In this document: piece by piece, positions 13,301-24,200 of the stretch
Layout of the letters: the number at the start of each line of letters is the position of its first letter
How positions within the stretch are numbered: position 1 is the first letter of the stretch
DNA from: Yamagishiella unicocca
Taxonomy: Eukaryota; Chlorophyta; Chlorophyceae; Chlamydomonadales; Volvocaceae
Length of the DNA: 64,000 bases
Direction of reading: 5' to 3'
Assembly (NCBI GenBank): GCA_003116995.1
Contig: BDSL01000062.1
Coordinates: 248,001-312,000, forward strand
The notes under the pieces: generated by a model
Told to the model about the DNA's origin: nothing
The model's database searches: none
What the model saw: the letters and a program-made list of their open reading frames with translations, nothing else
Program-made: the position numbers and the translations under genes

Positions 13301-16300
13301 AAGAGGGTGGGTTGGGGGCCGGGGCGGCCCGGGGGCTGCGTAAAAGAACCGGTAACTCGACATGGGAATTGTAGTGGGTGCATAGGCGGGGGCCGGGCGG
13401 GGGAGGGTTGCAGGGAAGACCCGTGTGTGGTGCGGGGGTGGCGAGAAGACCCGGTTGTGTGCTACATAGGAGACGGAGGGCAGGAACGAGCCGGCGAATG
13501 GTTTTCATTTCGCACACGCGTTTGGGTGCGCATGCCGGCAAACGTGGGTATCGAGGCTATGTCGGGAAACCTGTGGAGGGAAGGTAACCGAGGTGAAATG
13601 TAACCGACGGAGCGCGCGACGGAAGGCATGAGGGGGGTAAACGATAAGGGTGTGTGGGGTATGCCAGCAAAGCTGTAGAAGCATGAGGGTGGGGGGAAAG
13701 GGGGGCGGAGGGCAGAGCGGAGGGGCCAGAGTGGAGGGGGGCAGAGCCCGGGACCCCGGGGGGAAGGGCGATCGACCAGTACCCTTCCCTCCCCAACTTG
13801 TGTTTTTCACCTGCTACTCCCTATCGGTCTCTCCCTTCCCCCTCCCCCCGCCCCCTTCGCAGCTATCCAACGAGATTTCGGCCAAGCAGGCGGTGGCGGA
13901 GCGCACGCAGGTGGGTGGGGGTTTGGGTGGGGGTTTGGGTGGGGGTTTGGGTGGGGGTTTGGGTGGGGGGGGAGGGGGGACGCACGTGATGGAGAGTGCT
14001 GGGGGGCCATATTGGGTGCTGGCTGGTTTGGATCTCTCGGTTCGGGTATTTGTTGGCCCCGAAGGAGTCGTTGTGAGCACCCCTGAGAGCGCGCCCACGC
14101 TTCCCCTCAGTGCCTGAGATATGTGTCCCAACAACAGAACGCAGGCACGGACGACGACCCAGCCCAGGGGGGCAACAGGGCACGTGTGTTTTATTTACTC
14201 ACACACTCGTTGCTCGCCCGCCCACCCTTCCCCTCGTCATCATCCCCTCACCCTCGCTTGCCTCTTCCCCCCGCCCTCCCCCCCTCCCCCCCCTTCCCCC
14301 CCAGAACGCGCTGGACGCTGCCCGGCGGCGCTACCGGCCCGTTGCCGAGATGGCTGCCATTGTGTTTTTCGCCATCGCCGAGCTAGCTGGGGTGGACGGC
14401 ATGTATCAGTACAGCCTGGCCTGGTTCATCGGTGGGTCGGTGGGAGGGCGGGAGGGGGGGCGAAGGGGCGAAGGGGTGGGCTGGGAGAGAGGAATCCCGT
14501 GAATCGAGTCCTGGGTGCGAAGGGAAGGGTTCGAGGGAGACCCGTGGATGCCCCAAAAAACCGTTTGAAAGCCGAAGGTCGTAATATGACCTTTGGCGGC
14601 TAAGCTATAGCGGCTACGGCGGGTGGGGTAGAGAACACAGCCGCGTCGCCTATGACCGTCACCATCACCATGACCATAACCATGACCATCACCATGACCA
14701 TAACCATAACCACCATCAGGGCCCCCAGTCCCCCTCCTCCTCCTCCTCCTCCCCCCCTCCTGCCCTTACCCCCCCCTTTTCCGCCCCCTCATCCTCCCCA
14801 CCCTCCGCCCCCTCCTCCCTCCTCCCACACCCCAGGGCTCTTCGTCCGCAGCATCCTCGGCAGCGCAGCCGACGCCGCGGGTGGCGGCGCCGCCGCTGGC
14901 GGCGCCGTCGGGTCGTCCTCCCCCGCCGTGTCCCGAGCGGCCAGCAGCGGCCTCGACGGCCCTGATCTCGGCGCCCGACTGCAAGCCATCGAACGACACT
15001 TCCTGTACGCCGCCTACTGCAACGTGTCTCGGTGGGTGCGCGGAGGATGGCGCCCTTCGTACTCCGTACCTCCGTACTTCCGTACTTCCGTACTTCCGTA
15101 TCTCCGTATCTAAAAGCCTATTTTCATTAGGAAGCCCCCCCCCCGGCCTCCCGCCCACCACCGACATCTCGAAACGTTATCCTAAACACGTTTGTTTGTA
15201 CACGGGTTTTCCTTGCATCCCCCATCTGCTATTCGCCAGTTAGCTCCTGCCCTCCGTTTCCTATGTCGTGTAACCGGGTCCCCTCTTCCCCCCGCCCCCC
15301 ATGTCGTGTAACCGGTTTTAATGCCATTCCGCCCCCTCCGTTTCCTATGTCGTGTAACCGCGTCTTCTCCGCTCCTCTCCCCCTTTTATGCGCCAGCTAT
15401 TACACCGATGTCGTGTAACCGGGTCTTCTCCCCTCCCACCTCCCCCCCCTTCATAGGTCCGTGTTTGAGCGCCACAAGCTGCTGCTGTCCTTCCTGCTCG
15501 CCTCGCGGCTGGCGGCACACAAGGGCAAGCTGCCGGCGGAACAGATGAGGTTCCTGGTGCAAGGAGGCGGCGCGGCGGCGGCGGCGGCGGCGGCGGGGGC
15601 GGGGGCGGCGGCGCCGCCATCTGGCATAGCCCCCCGGGCTTGGGCGGACATCCTAGCGCTCTCGATGTTGCCGGTGAGTGCGTGCCTGGCTGGCCGGCCG
15701 GCCTGTTTGTGGGGGTGGCGTGAAAACCGTTGACATGAAAACGACAGGATAGTGGTCTTTGGGGGGGTAGGGCAGCGGTCAGGGGAACCACCGAGCAAGG
15801 TGATGAGGTGAGATGAGGTTGAGAGAGATGTTGATGAACGAAACGAGAGCTGAAGCTGAACAGTGCGCCTCTCTGGACTCGAACCGCAGACTCCAGATTA
15901 TATAAATCCCGGATTTGGGCATCGGCTAGTATGATCCAGATTCAGATCCGGATCCTGGGTCTGATTCTGGCCGTCGCCACCTGACCCCGCCTCTGGTGGC
16001 TGCCCCCCTCCCGCCCTCCAGGGAGGGCTCTTCACCTCGCTTCCGACCCACATGGAGCGACGAGCCGACGAGTGGGAGGCGCTGGTGGAGGCGGCGGAGC
16101 CACACGCGCGGGCCCTACCCGACCCTGTGGACAGGTGTGTGGGTGTGGGCGTGGGCATGGGTCCCCTCCCTCGAGTACTTCCCACAACCGCCCTGAAACC
16201 CTACCCGCCGCCCTCCCCCCCCTCAGCGCCATGACCAGCCACAGCCTCCACCTTTGTAACTATCCGTTGTCCCCGCCCTTCCCTCCCCCTCCCCCTCCCC

Positions 16301-17309
16301 CTCTCCCCCCCTCCCCTCCCTCCCACTATCCTGTCGTTTTCGTGTCAACGGTTTTCACGCCACCCCCTCCCCCGCCCACGGGTCTCCCTCGAACCCCCGC
16401 CCTTCATTCTCCCTCCCCCCTGAAACCCTACCCCTACCCTCCCCACCCCCCTTTCCCCCGCCCCCCAGCATGCTGGGCTCCTTCCAGCGGCTGCTGGTGC
16501 TGCGCTGCCTGAGACCCGACAAGCTAGTCCCGGCGCTGGAGGCCTGGGTGGCAGGGGAGCTGGGGCCGCAGTTCGTGGCGCCACCCCCCCTGGAGCTGGA
16601 GGCGGCGTTCGGGGAGGCGTCCTCTGTGTCGGTGCCGCTGCTGTTCGTGCTGTCGCCGGGGACCGACCCATGGGTCTCGCTGCTGCGGTTCGCGGAGGCG
16701 AAGGGCCAGGCTAGCAAGCTGCAGGTGGGGCGCGTGTGTGTGTGAGAGTGTGTGTATGTGTATGTGGTTTTTTTTGGTATCATCTGACCGGGCGTTGGCG
16801 TTGGCCAAGGGCAGCTACCCTGCCGTAGTGTGCGTACACATGCTCGGCTCGCGTCCGTTCGGTTGGCTGGTGTTCAGTTTACCGTTGGGTTTCGCAGCTC
16901 GGCGGCGCACATGTGAACACAAGCATACGCTACGTGTGTTTTGAGGCTCGGCGGTGAACTACACGCACATCCGCTTCGTAGGGTACTTCACAACCCTCAC
17001 CCCTTACCCCCAGCCGTAAATGGAGTGGCAGCTCAGCCCTTGTCCGCCGTCTACGGCGCTTGTCACACGATCGACCCACCCTCCTCGCCGACCCACCGAC
17101 CCACCCTCCTCGCCGCGCAGGTCATTAGCTTGGGCCAGGGCCAGGGCCCCAAGGCCGAGGCCATGATCGAGGGCGCGTGTCGCATGGGGTCGTGGGTGCT
17201 GCTGCAGAACTGCCACCTGGCGCCCTCCTGGATGCCCTCCCTGGAGCGCATTTGGGAGGCCATACGCCCGGACAATACGGACGCGGGGTTCAGGTGCGTG
17301 GCCGTGTGT

Positions 17310-17356
<47 letters not shown>

Positions 17357-20300
17357 GAAACATCCACCGCAAAGCCGCGTTGGGGTGTGTGTTTGCTTTT
17401 GGGGACGGGGGGTGGTGTGGCGAGGAGACCGGATGTGGACGTGAGCGGCGCCGTAGCGAAGAGAGCCCCCTTAGAAACGAGCTGACGAGCTCGAACCGGT
17501 AGTGTCTCTGTTTCCTGTTCACCACTTTCTTCTTGACCCTGGCCCCCTACACACCACCCTGCCCCACCCTGCTCTAAACGGTGTTTTCTCGCATCCACGG
17601 GTCTTCCTCGAAACCCCACCCCACCCTGCTCCCAACCCCCCCCCCCCCAGGCTGTGGCTCACCAGCCTGCCTAGCCCCTCCTTCCCGCCCACGCTGCTCC
17701 AAGCTGCCGTCAAGATGACCTCCGAGCCGCCCGCCGGCCTGCGCGCCAACATGCTGCGCAGCCTGGCTCTGGAGCCGCTGTCCGACCACCTCTTCTGGGA
17801 GCTTGAGGGAGTCATCGGCGGACCACACAGCCAGCAGCACGCCGCCGACCAGCACCGGCGGCAGAGCGGCGACCAGCACCGACGGCACAGCGGCCGCGGC
17901 GGCGGCGGCGGCGGCTCGCCCACTCCGCCGCCTCCGGCGGCGGAGCCGGGCCCCTCCCCCCCCACGCTCAAGCGGCTGCTGTTCGGACTGGTGTTCTTGC
18001 ACGCCACAGTGCAGGAGCGGCGGCGCTACGGGCCCATTGGGTGGAACGTGCCGTACGGTGGGTGTTAGTCGTCGTACCACGCGCGCGCACGCAGGCGTCT
18101 CCGGAGGCCCCGCAGGCCCCGGGAGGGGGGAGGGAAGGGGCAAGGGGTGGTTGGGGGTGGTTGGGGGTGGTTGGGGTGGTTGGGGGTGGTTGGGGGACAA
18201 GAGCTCACGGCAGGCCGCCACCCTGTCGCCATCGTGCTCACAATCGCGACCCGGGTGGTGAGGTGAGGTGGGGTGAGGTGAGGTGGGGTGGGGTGAGATG
18301 AGGCCAAATCTTCTTCTTGCCCAACCCCTACCACACCGGGTCTTCTTGGCCCCCCCCCCAGTTCTCCCGCATGCATCTCAAAACTTCTGTTTTAAACGAA
18401 TTTTTTCGGACATCCACGGGTTTCCCTCGAACCCCCCCCCCTAGCCCCACCCCCCCGCCGGGTCTCTAAAACCCGTCCCCACACCCTCCTCCCGCGCCCG
18501 CCTTCCGCACCCCAGGCTTCGATGACGGCGACCTGCGCATATCCGCCCGCCAGATGCGGATGTACGTACAGGACAGCGTGACACGGGGAAATACGGTGCC
18601 GTACGCGGCACTACGGTACGCCATCGGCGAGTGCAACTACGGCGGCAGGCGAGTTGCGAGCGCCGTACCGTGACGCGTGGACGTGGTGTAGTGTGGGCGC
18701 CGTACCACGATACCCTGATGTGCGATTGCCGTACCGTGCACAGTCTTTCCGTTGTGTAACCGCCACTCGGCGTTACACTTCGTATACCGTTCGAGGCTAT
18801 CTACTCGCACCTCTTGAGCCCCCCGTCGCCGGACCGCCGCTGCTGAGCGCATGCCGCCCCCGACCTGTTCGTCTTCCGGTTGGAGCGAGCTGTTCTGTTC
18901 CTCGCCAACCGCCAACGCACATCGCCTCTCGCCAACCGCCAACGCACATCGCCTCTCGCCAACCGCCAACGCACATCGGGTCTCCCCTCCGCACAAGTTG
19001 GGGCAGAGTGCTTTGCCTGCCAGTTCCGTTTCGGGCAGGGTGGCGGCTCGCTGCCCGCGGCCAGCATCAGGCCCGGCTAGTCATGTAGATCAGCACACCT
19101 ACTACCGCCCATATACACGCACGCACACGCACACACACACACGCACACTCAGCTCAGCATTTATAAAACACACACGCACACAAAGCCTGCCCCAACCCCA
19201 AACCCACACTCCCCCACCAGGGTCACGGACGACAAGGACCGGATGCTTCTCGCCACCCTCCTCCGTCGCGTGGTTGCTCCGGAGACAGCGGAGCAAGCCG
19301 AGGCGGAGCTGCTGACCCGGCGACACAACCGCAGCAGCGACGGAGGGATGGCGGGCAGCAAGCCGCTGGTGGTGGTGGTGCCGGATACGACCACACTGGA
19401 GGGGTGGGTTGGAGGCCGGGGGGTGGTTGGAAGTTGGAAGTTGGGGGTCGGGGGTTGGGTTGGAGGTTGGGTGTTGGGTATTGTTGGGTAGCTGCTGGCC
19501 AGCCTGGGGGAGCTGGGGCGGGAAGGAAGGGGGGAACGGAGAGGGGAAGAGGGTTTTGGGGGCGGGAAAGTGAGTGAGGAAAGGGGGAAGGGGGGAAGAG
19601 GGTCGGGGGTTGGGGGGCTGCGGTTGGGATTTTGGGGTGTGTTTGGTGCGCTGCTTCTGCGTCTGTATGTGGGTTTGCTGCAGGTGACCTCCCCTCCGCC
19701 CGTCCCCCCTCCACGGTCGTTTTGCAACCCCTAACCCCCCTCCCCTCCGCCCGTCCCCCCTCCACGGTCGTTTTGCAACCCCTAACCCCCTCCCCTCCGC
19801 CCGTCCCCCCTCCACGGTCGTTTTGCAACCCCTAACCCCCCTCCCCTCCGCCCGTCCCCCCTCCACGGTCGTTTTGCAACCCCTAACCCCCCTCCCCTCC
19901 GCCCGTCCCCCCTCCACGGTCGTTTTGCAACCCCTAACCCCCCTCCCCTCCGCCCGTCCCCCCTCCACGGTCGTTTTGCAACCCCTAACCCCCCTCCCCT
20001 CCGCCCGTCCCCCCTCCACGGTCGTTTTGCAACCCCTAACCCCCCTCCCCTCCGCCCGTCCCCCCTCCACGGTCGTTTTGCAACCCCTAACCCCCCTCCC
20101 CTCCGCCCGTCCCCCCTCCACGGTCGTTTTGCAACCCCTAACCCCCCTCCCCTCCGCCCGTCCCCCCTCCACGGTCGTTTTGCAACCCCTAACCCCCCTC
20201 CCCTCCGCCCGTCCCCCCTCCACGGTCGTTTTGCAACCCCTAACCCCCCTCCCCTCCGCCCGTCCCCCCTCCACGGTCGTTTTGCAACCCCTAACCCCCC

Positions 20301-21207
20301 TCCCCTCCGCCCGTCCCCCTCCACGGTCGTTTTGCAACCCCTAACCCCCCTCCCCTCCGCCCGTCCCCCCTCCACGGTCGTTTTGCAACCCCTAACCCCC
20401 CTCCCCTCCGCCCGTCCCCCCTCCACGGTCGTTTTGCAACCCCTAACCCCCCTCCCCTCCGCCCGTCCCCCCTCCACGGTCGTTTTGCAACCCCTAACCC
20501 CCCTCCCCTCCGCCCGTCCCCCCTCCACGGTCGTTTTGCAACCCCTAACCCCCCTCCCCTCCGCCCGTCCCCCCTCCACGGTCGTTTTGCAACCCCTAAC
20601 CCCCCTCCCCGCCGCCCGTCCCCCCTCCACGGTCGTTTTGCAACCCCTAACCCCCCTCCCCTCCGCCCGTCCCCCCTCCACGGTCGTTTTGCAACCCCTA
20701 ACCCCCCTCCCCTCCGCCCGTCCCCCCTCCACGGTCGTTTTGCAACCCCTAACCCCCCTCCCCGCCGCCCGTCCCCCCTCCACGGGTCTTCCTCGAACCC
20801 TCCCCGCCCTTGATGGTGCAGGTTCTTGGAGTATGTACACACACTGCCGACGGCCGCCCCCCCCTACGTGTTCGGTCTGCACCCTAATGCGGACATCAGC
20901 AAGGTGCGTGTTTGCCTCGGGGGGGTGGGTGGGTGAAAGGAAGACTCCGTCCACCCCATGATCATTCTGCTTTGCTGCCTTGCGCCGCGAGCTGGGTGCG
21001 CCTCCCGAGCTGGGACTGGGTTGCTTGGCCAGCTCAGCAGCTGCGGAATGGAGGCGCGTCGGCTGCGGGGTCTTTAAACGGGTCTTTACGACAACATCCC
21101 CCCCAGTCGCGTTACCGGCTCTTTTATGTAACCCCCAAATACACACACACGCCACCCCAGGACCTGGCCACCACCAACGAACTCCTGTCCAGCCTCACCA
21201 GCGCCGT

Positions 21208-21250
<43 letters not shown>

Positions 21251-24200
21251 GAAGACGCTGCGTCCGCCGCCGCCGCCGAGGTAGTGCGGGACGTGTTGGG
21301 TCGTCTGCCGTCGGATTACAACCTGGAGGCCGTTGCAGCTGCGTACCCGGTGCTCTACCACCAGAGCATGAATCAGGTGGGTTTGTAAAACCCGTTTTAC
21401 GCGACGGGACAGGATAGTTGGCGCATGGTCGTCGGACACCAATTTTGTGGGCGCATGCTGGAGCACTGGGACTGGGGGGTTGAGGGGAGACCCGTGGGTC
21501 GGCCGACACACACACACACACATCAGAGGGAGGAATGGAGCCTAGCTTGGTAGGGGGAAAGCGGTTTGGGGCGCGCGGCTGTTGCTGCAGCAGGTGCGGG
21601 AGGGCGCCCAGGTGGTGGGTCAGGAAGTGGGGTCCGGATCGGTGTGCGGTATGTGCTGATGTTCTGGGGCGATCACTGGGGCGATACAGGGCGGAGCGGG
21701 TGGGAAGGGTGAAGGAGGGACGTCCGAGGAGGGCAGTTGGTGGGTTTATGGCGGGCAGTTGGTGGGTTGTTGGCTGGCGGGTAGTTGGCGGGTGGTTGGC
21801 GGGCGGTTGGTGGGCTGCTGGTCCGGGCCTGACCCTGGCCTCTTCCATACTCCACACCCCGGAAGCGCACTCATCAGCGCAACCACCCAACCACCAACCG
21901 CCCGGCTAACCAAGCAAACGAACACCGACCCCGCCCCGCAGGTGCTCGTCCAGGAGATGACCCGCTTCAACCGGCTGCTGGGGGTGCTGCGGACCAGCCT
22001 GACGCAGCTGGGAAGGGCGGTGGCGGGGCTGCAGCTGCTGTCGCCTGAGCTGGAGGGGGTGCTGGCGGCGGTGGCGGCGGGGCAGGTGCCCGCGCTGTGG
22101 AAGGTGGGTGGGGCTGGGGAGGGGGCTGGGGAGGGGGCCTGTGGTATTATTGGATTGGTAGAGCCGATTGGTAGAGCCGAATAAAAGCAACGTCGCTAGG
22201 AACCTTTGGCTGCCACAGGCCAGTTATCCCTGTGGTAGCTTTCTTGCGTGCTGCATAAAAAGTGAGGAAAGGAGGGCGTCGTACATACAGTTTGTGGTTT
22301 GGGGTTGCCGGGGCGGCGGGGGTTGCAGGGCTTGCGGGGGTTTGGCGGTGTCAGGTGATGCATCCACGGGCAATGGGGCTTAGGGCGGCAGGGCGGGGCA
22401 GGCGGTTCGGGACCGCCGGCATCGCTTCGGCATTTGTCAACGTACGGCTCGGCCCTGTCAATGTACGGCTCCGCGAGGCCGCCGAGGTACGTACGGATGT
22501 GCGTCCATCAGTACAACCACCCAGGCGGCTGAGGCTGGAACTCCCAACTCCCGGCGCGCGTTTCGCCTCACACAACCCCTAAGAGTAAGCCTCCGCCCCC
22601 CCCCATGCATGGCCCCCCCCGCCCTACAGTCGCACTCGTACCCTTCCCTTAAACCGCTTGGCTCCTACGTGACCGACCTGCTGGCTCGCCTGGCCTTCCT
22701 GTCCGACTGGGCGGCGGAAGGGCCCCCGCCCGCCTTCTGGATCGGGGCCTTCTTCTTCCCGCCCGCCTTCACAACCGCCGCACTGCAGGTAGGCGGGTGG
22801 GGACGGGGGCACCCGTACCCTACGTACGATAGCCCTCTATGGGTGGGGGGCCGTACGACAGCCCTCGCCTGGGTGGGGGCCCGTACGACAGCCCTGTCTG
22901 GGTGGCGGGGATCATACGACAGCCCTCTCCTGGGTGGGGGGTCGTACGACAGCCCTCTCTGGGTGGGGGGCCGTACGACAGCCCGTGCAGCTGACGGCTA
23001 GGCCTGGCAGCTGGGCTGGGGGGAGGTGGGCTGGGCTGCTTGTGGCGGGGGGAGCGACAGCAGCGTACATACAGGCATCACAACACCCCCTCAGGCGGAG
23101 CTCTGCGTTCGGACTTCCGGGTACCCGGGTACTGGTAGATAGTGCCGCAGCCGCCGTCGCCCACTGGCATGTCTGCTCTCGAGGGAGGAAGGAAAACGTC
23201 GTACGGCACCCCCCCCGTAACCCCCTACACCCCCCCCCCGCCCCCAGAACTTCGCCCGGCATCACGTGCTACCCATCGACGCTGTGAGTTTCGACTTCGA
23301 GGTGCTCCGAGTGCCGGTGGGTACGGGGGGGGGGCGGGGGAGGTGGCGCGGGCGTGTGCGTGTGCGTGCGCGTGCGCGTGTGCTGATTTACTGCTAAACC
23401 GCGAAACTTTGGGCCGGATGAACAGCTGCCATAGAGGAACAAACTGGAATCTATTCTGTAACCAACGGAGGAGACGGGCCGGCTGCCGGCGGAGTGATAT
23501 GGTTGGATGATGTGGAGGAACGATGTGGAAAAGCGCCGGCGGCACTAGCGGATAGCGTCGGTGACCGAATCGGGGCCAGGCCTCATGTGAGGGCGTGGCA
23601 GGCAGACGAGCTGAGCCAGGCGCACGTACGGAATGAGCCGCGGCTAAGGGGCTGGTAGGAAACCAGGAAGGACTGTAGTATGGCTGGAGGCTGCACAGAA
23701 CCACTGTTGCAGCGTACGACAGCAGTCCCAAGTACGATGCGGGCTGTACGACGGGATGGTGGATGAGCCGCAAGGGGGGCGGACGCACGAGAGACGGGGG
23801 AGGAGGGGCCCCGACCTCGCACCAGCCGGGAGTGTGTTGTTGTGTGCACGCGGGCTCCGGAGAGCTCCCGACAACGCCGTGTGGGCGTGTGCGTGTGTGT
23901 TTTATTGCGTCTGGACCAGCGGGCTGCCAACAGGAGAAATAAAAGTGCGTTCTCAACCGCCGGGAGTGTTTTGTGTTGTGTTGCGTTCGGAGGTGGCCTC
24001 ACGAGCAGGCCGCAAGCCCCCAGCCAACCCTCCCCGCCCAAGCGAGTGTACCCAACGTTTGCTAATCGGTTTTACTTTTCAGTTCCGACCTCCGGGTTTC
24101 GTCCCAAGCCCTCCACGACCCCTCCCCCTCCCCCGCCGCGCCCCCTCCCCACTCGCCCCGCCCCGCCCCGCCCCGCCCCCCGCCCCGCCCCGCCCCGCCC

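Larger units (their letters stand above)
8830..13306 (+). other. Dynein AAA5 module (end of exon 17 to exon 24)
   Basis: The module runs from [16 protein letters not shown] through [37 protein letters not shown] and [12 protein letters not shown], then [26 protein letters not shown] and LRNPHYLPE, and ends with [17 protein letters not shown] and [10 protein letters not shown]. These are the standard AAA5 blocks of axonemal dyneins. Exon 20 is only 51 nt. The donor after exon 22 lies inside a short local duplication (see findings). Confidence 0.9.
13863..17293 (+). other. Dynein AAA6 module (exons 25-31)
   Basis: Contains [32 protein letters not shown] and YQYSLAWFI, then the alpha-helical block [80 protein letters not shown] and [10 protein letters not shown]. 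The order is standard for AAA6. Exons 27 and 28 carry Ala/Gly/Ser-rich stretches (about 14866-14960 and 15560-15625) between conserved blocks that most relatives lack. Confidence 0.88.

Noticed and set aside
12136..13383. 415-codon minus-strand reading with repeated WREAGKH segments
   Set aside because: Readthrough of the 35-bp minisatellite, lying in a dynein intron and over its exons on the opposite strand.
14525..14570. tRNA gene or tRNA-derived SINE suggested by the ggttcgag block
   Set aside because: The block resembles a B box, but no A box, cloverleaf or poly-T terminator is visible. The recurring motif is better described as an intron repeat.
19102..21155. Long open readings on both strands
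   Set aside because: Produced by the 51-bp array in a dynein intron, with no independent coding evidence.
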